Shown piece by piece: positions 59,405-64,000 of a DNA stretch of 64,000 nucleotides. Under the pieces are notes generated by a model that saw only the letters and a program-made list of their open reading frames with translations, ran no database searches and was not told the origin of the DNA. The position numbers and the translations under genes were made by a program. The first letter of the stretch is position 1, and every line of letters begins with the position of its first letter. The stretch is from positions 62,001 to 126,000 of the forward strand of contig NW_011887293.1 of NCBI RefSeq assembly GCF_000151315.2, given 5' to 3'. The DNA is from Capsaspora owczarzaki ATCC 30864. Its lineage: Eukaryota > Opisthokonta > Filasterea.

Positions 59405-62245
59405 ATGTCGTTCTATCGTCCAAAGCCCACACTCACTTCCGCGTCCAGCAGCAATGCGGCTACGCAGCGTGAAACTGGTCCCGACATGAATTCTGATTCA
59501 ATTGTTGGACACGCAGCCGCCATTCCTGCCATCCACGCCGAGGCCACTTTGGACGCGCCCACTGCGTCCACAACCGAGCGCTTTGATGTACCGACCAAGC
59601 GGCTCGTTCAAGCCCGGCGCCGCGAGCTGTGAGTGTTGGTTGTTTCTTTTTCTTTCTTTTTTTTTTTTTTTGGCGGGAGATGCATCCTCGTGCGAACTCA
59701 CGCTCCCTGAACCTTCGTCCGCACTCGACTGCACAGCCTATGGAAGCAAAAGCTTGATCACTACAGAGCAGTCGCAGCTCGGCTTGCTCGGACGCACCTT
59801 CCAGCCGAGAATCCCTTCAGGTGAGTGATGACCACGATTCGGTGTGTTTCCCGCCAAAACCAACAGGGCTCTCCACCCCCACCTGCAGCATCATCCTGTG
59901 ACTTACGACATGGGAGCTAACGCAAGAGGGGTTTGTCCCAAAATTTAATCTGTGAATACTTGCATCTGTGCGAATATGGGAACGCCGCCACAGCGCATCG
60001 CTGTTTCATGTGTGGCGCATCTTCCCGAAACAGGACATGGCGTTTGCGTTTGCCGGCTCGTGCTTCCACAAGGTGCATGTATTTGCATTCGAGGCACCAA
60101 ACTTTACTGCGGGCCGGCGCAAGTTTCTGGTGACTTCCTATGCCGAATTTTGGCACGTTTACAGGTACCGGCATTTTGTGCAGCTGGGGGATTTTGTCAT
60201 TCAGGTCGCTGACTTTGCTGGCTGCGCAACACAGTCAGCTTCTGTCGGATCAACGGCACTACTATGAAGTCATTCCAGATGGTAAGAATATAAAACGCGT
60301 TGGCGGGGGGGGCCTTGCCAATCAATGAGCGCAATCCATCTCATGACAATCGTACCATTGTTCCGCATTGCAGGCTGCGTCTGCAAGGCGTACTTTGACG
60401 TCGAGTTTAATGCCTCCCTCAACCCGACTTTAGACGGGTGCAAGGCGATTGATGTACTCGTTCGAGTGAGTGCTGTCGCGTCCTAGAATGGCGTGCTCGA
60501 TTGCGCAGAGCTGACCTTCACGTATTCCTCCAATGCGTTCAGGCAATCCAATATGCGTTTCGGAAATGGTTTTCAATCACGGTTGCGCGAGATCAGATTT
60601 TGGATCTTGATTCTACGACGCAAGCAAAGTTTTCGAGACATTTAATTGTAAATTTGCCCGGTGCAGCCTTTCAGAGCAACGAGCATGTTGGTAAGTGTCC
60701 TCCTCTTTTCAAAAAAAAAAACAGAACAAGCTGATCGTTCATTCATGCACCCGACAATCAGGTCTTTTCGTTGAATGGCTGGCCGGTCAAGCAGAGTGCT
60801 GGCGGACGGATCCATCAACGATGCCCGCGGAGGTCGGCATCGGAGCCGATGAGGTTGAAGTGCTATTTGCCTGCACTGATAAAGGAACTCGCACGCTGAT
60901 GGTTGACCGAGGCAAGAGAGTGGCCGTTGAATGGTGGATGTGTGACAGCTACTCTTTTGTTTTGGCGTCCTGACTGGATTGATTTTTGTGACTGACTTTG
61001 TGCCCTCGTACCCAGGTGTGTATTCGCGGAATCGCAACTTTCGCATTTACCTCTCTTCCAAACAAGGGAAACGCGTGCGCCTCGTCGCTTCCGAGCAAAA
61101 CTCGCGCATTCCCAAAAGTTCAGAGACGGGATTGCCCATGGTCGTTCCCAGCACGCCTGCCAGTTTGACTGCAACTTTGCCTGAAAAGGTTTGGTCTGCA
61201 AGCGAGCGAGCCTTTCACCATGCCGTCTTTCTTGATTCCTTGATTTGTAACGTTCCCTTTTCACAAGGCGTGCGCATCCTCAGCTGGCCAGGGGCTTCAG
61301 CGGCTCCACGTCGAAAAGCGTTCACCGCTGCCACCAGCTCAAGTACGACATCTTGCTCGTGTGATTACTTTTTGTTTTCGCGTACATGCGCGCAGCTCAC
61401 GTTGCTCGATTGTGTTTGTTGAAGCCGTCGGCGGGGCTAACGTCAGAACGAGCCAGGGTGAGGCGAGTTCACCCTACCCTGCAGTCGACGCTTTCATTCT
61501 GAACGCTGCGTCAGCGATGGGGCCACCTGCTCGATTGCGCCGTTGGATTCACTTTTCGGAAAGTAAGTACCAGTGTTTCCGTGAGAATGCGGCAATGCTA
61601 AACTCGCATTGGTTGCTCATGACCTCGTGCCGCCTTTCTCTCCCTCCCCCCGTCGCCCCGCCCTCGCGCCGCACCTTTTGGTTTGTAGGCATGTGTCTCT
61701 TATATGACATTTCGGGAAATCGATGGTGTCATAACATTGATCGCGAGCACAAGTCGAATGGCGTTTACTACGTGGTGGACCTGTCCTCTCGCACATGGTC
61801 ACAGCGGTGCTACGACCCCGACTGCCGCGGTTTTCGCTCGGCTACTTCTGTGTTGCCCAACGATGTGCTTCAAGCCAGCGGTGCATCGGAGGGTCGTTCC
61901 CGTGATGGGATCGCTGGCGGCGAAATAGATGAGGATGATCCATACTTGCTTCTGACGGCCGAAGATGCTTCGTTCCTTGCTGCACTAGAGTCTCTGGAGT
62001 CTGATGCGTTGCCATCATCTGAGTCAGCTTTGGAGAGCATCTGCTGCGAGACCGAGCTTTGTGACTCTGCCGAAGATCTTGAGTTGGACAAGGTGATGAA
62101 TCAAGTGTTGGATATCGTCGAAATGGAAGCTAGGAATCGTGGTTCACCCGTCGAGCATGATGGCTGCAATCAGGGCATCAAGAGACGGCGCCGATCGCAG
62201 GATGGACTTGACGATGACAGCAAGCGCGAATGTCTGGAATGGTGA
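59405..62245 (+). CDS. PRIMPOL: Primase-polymerase PrimPol
   Basis: PrimPol reprimes stalled replication forks and bypasses lesions. Ten exons: 59405-59628, 59737-59820, 59994-60164, 60235-60281, 60374-60465, 60543-60690, 60762-60911, 61016-61342, 61425-61562 and 61689-62245, giving 645 residues (human 560). Family landmarks: LFHVWRIFPKQDMAFAFAG, HVFAFEA, VTSYAEFWHVYR, the catalytic DxE in AYFDVEF, KFSRHLIVNLPG (third metal and primer site), and GVYSRNRNFRIYLSS. The zinc knuckle reads RWCHNIDREHKSNG, then the Cys pair in RCYDPDC. The acidic C-terminal motif DDPYLLLTAEDASFLAALES parallels the RPA-binding motif of human PRIMPOL. Intron 7 (60912-61015) has a GC donor (G|GCAAGA); the frame excludes nearby GT sites. 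The N-terminal 70 residues are unlike other family members. Confidence 0.95.
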
Positions 62246-62646
62246 ACGGGGGGGGGGCTTCGACTTGGAGCAACATGGCGCTGCGGCGCTGCTGGGGAAG
62301 TACCTGCAGTGCTAGTAGGGTTTAGCTCTCCCGCGCGCAGGACCTGGCCACAAATTCACATCTCCTTCAGGGGTGAATTCCAAACGCAGTCAGGCTTGGG
62401 CGTACACGTACCTTACGAACCAAAGTCAACCCAGACCGACACGGATTGCGACTTTGCGCCTTGTCAGCTCAATGTTTATGTATATTGCTGGTGCTTTGTT
62501 TCATGTTGGAGTGTTTCAGTCGTTGTTTCACTTTTTGCATTTTCGATTTCCATTCAATTCTTCACTCTTCACTCTTCAAACAACCACCCGTGCACCGCCT
62601 TGAATACAATTGTCTCTCTGTGCCAAGATCTACTATTCATTCATAA
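62246..62646. other. Spacer between PRIMPOL and RAD51B
   Basis: 401 bp between two plus-strand genes, starting with a G run at about 62248. It contains the PRIMPOL 3' end and the RAD51B promoter. A repeated CACTCTTCA unit (about 62565-62578) lies upstream of the start. No other feature is supported. Confidence 0.4.
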
Positions 62647-64000
62647 ATGCCGCTCAGCTCGCGTCGCCTGCAGCGCATCACTGCCATCGACCCGGCGACG
62701 CAGCCAGTCCTTGAGCGTCATTCCTTGCGTACTTGCAAAGTGAGTCGTCCGCAACACCGCATCGCTCCACTCCACATCCATCGTGTCAACGCGGCATCAC
62801 TGTGCTTCTGAGGCTGTGCGTTGAGAACCCTTCGACGCAATGCTTTGCGAGCGGATTGCATGCACTCTCAGTCGTTCTTGGTTTTCCCGCCTTTTTTTTT
62901 TTTTTTTTTTACGAGCCGCCTTCGCTCTTGCTCGTGTCTGCTTGTTTGACGTCGCCTCGACACACTCACTCACTAGTGCGTCGTTGGTCTTGTTGTAGGA
63001 TGTGCTCTGCCGCACGCCGTTCGAGCTCTTCCAGTCGCTGGACCTGCCTCGAAGCGCGTTTGACGCAATGATTGCGGCTGTTTCGCACGCAACCGCGCCA
63101 GTGCCCCGACGCGTGAGTCGCTTTGCAAACAAGTCGTCAGTCAGAAAACGGTGTTGTTGGGGGGGGGGCGTTTTGCCGAGAGACGGACACATTGGGGCAT
63201 GAGCTGCGATGCGACTCACGTCCAAACTTGAAACCCTGAAGTGAAACATGCAAACGCGCACTTGGAAAACCATTGGTTCTATGCTCATCCTTGTCTAACG
63301 AGATGCACATTTGTGTTTGCATGTTTTGTGCTGGGCTGTTGTTGTTGGCAGGTGAGCGACATGCTCATTTCTCGCAAGACAGAATCAACGTTCCTGCCAA
63401 CGTCTCTTGCGCAGCTCGATGCAGCATTGCGAGGAGGGTTTGCGTTTTCTACCATCACAGAGGTAGAGCAAAGCGTTCGTTTTGGTGTCGAGTGCAATCC
63501 ACGGTTTGCTACTCACTTGTGTGCTAAATGCTCGGCTTTTTTTTTGCTTTTTTTTTTTTTTGCTTTAGCTTGTCGGTCCATCAGGTTGCGGCAAAACGCA
63601 ATTTTGCATGATGCTGGCAGTGCAAGCGTCGCTTCCACTCGAACATGGTGGCTTGGGAGGCGGTGTCGTCTACATTGACACAGAGTCCGCGTTCAGTGCC
63701 ACCAGGTTTGTAGGAGTTTGGGCTTGAAAGAAAGAGTTTGTCGTTTGGTTCCAACCATTGCTGTGGCTATTGTATCAGGCTTGTTGAGATGGCCGTCGCC
63801 AGATATCCGCATGTCTATGACAATGCTGAAGCAGTCGACAAGCTTGCGAATCGCATTTTGATCTGTTCGGAAGCAACCTGCGAGAGCTTGATGGCCAGGT
63901 ACTACCAATCAAGCTTTTTGATGGTGGCAGAGTTTTCGGTGCTGACACTGCGCAACCTGCTTGTTAATCCTTTTGAACTGGCTTTCGTTGGGCAGACTGG
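62647..64000 (+). CDS. RAD51B: RAD51 paralogue RAD51B, cut by the right edge
   Basis: RAD51B is part of the BCDX2 complex that helps RAD51 filaments in homologous recombination. Visible exons: 62647-62739, 62999-63112, 63352-63462, 63569-63705, 63779-63898 and the first 5 nt of the next at 63996. The N-terminal helical domain reads MPLSSRRLQRITAIDP to ELFQSLDLPRSAFDAM. Then comes FLPTSLAQLDAALRGGFAF, followed by Walker A GPSGCGKTQFC. The next segment, GGLGGGVVYIDTESAFSATR, LVEMAVARYP, matches RAD51B (human reads GGLEGAVVYIDTESAFSAERL) more closely than RAD51C, RAD51D or XRCC2. Walker B and the C-terminal half lie beyond the window. Confidence 0.93.

Overview
The window is nuclear DNA from a compact, intron-rich eukaryote. 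About 21 protein-coding genes sit on both strands with short spacers, and nearly all are split by introns of roughly 60-350 nt with GT..AG ends. The gene set is opisthokont in character: PRIMPOL, RAD51B, a FYRN/FYRC protein (TBRG1-like), LRCH, UBXN7, PDCL3, MED4, LSM7, an ependymin-like secreted protein and a plasma-membrane-type Ca2+-ATPase. It also has a fungal-style Zn2Cys6 factor and a bacterial/fungal-type HAAO. With the Ala/Gln/Ser-rich proteins, a unicellular holozoan (for example a filasterean such as Capsaspora) is my best guess, but this is inference. No virus-like element, CRISPR array, rRNA or convincing tRNA was seen.

Layout. 1-452: first two exons of a coiled-coil gene leaving the left edge (-). 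818-1197: C-terminal fragment of a GH63/GH37-like glycosidase (-). 1455-3437: HAAO (+). 3535-5053: coiled-coil protein (-). 5743-8579: DDX3/Ded1 helicase (-). 10226-10765: possible mitochondrial protein (-). 11203-12552: MED4 (+). 12710-17108: Ca2+-ATPase (-). 17508-23355: TFIIIC largest subunit (+). 23505-25961: EF-hand mitochondrial carrier (-). 26184-31377: LRCH (-). 31743-34726: UBXN7-like (-). 34957-36884: basic protein with a UAP56-binding-like N terminus (+). 37243-39988: FYRN/FYRC protein (+). 40220-41104: LSM7 (-). 43662-47375: Zn2Cys6-PAS factor (+). 47620-48792: ependymin-like (-). 49009-50383: TCTP (-). 50754-52051: PDCL3 (+). 52469-55249: GH31 glycosidase (+). 55311-55533: EGF relic. 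55743-58808: LRR gene built from tandem 84-nt exons (-). 59405-62245: PRIMPOL (+). 62647-64000: RAD51B, cut by the right edge (+).

The order is mostly of unrelated housekeeping genes. Convergent pairs end 97-245 bp apart. Divergent pairs share 230-600 bp promoter spacers, except for 2.6 kb upstream of the Zn2Cys6 gene. PRIMPOL and RAD51B, both concerned with damaged replication forks, lie head-to-tail at the right end.

Most exon models were assembled by hand from splice signals, and their summed lengths are whole numbers of codons. This exposed several unusual points: three introns with GC donors, a possible AT-AC intron in the Ca2+-ATPase, a 6-nt first coding exon in the UBXN7 gene, and an LRR exon array with signs of unequal exchange and one out-of-frame unit.
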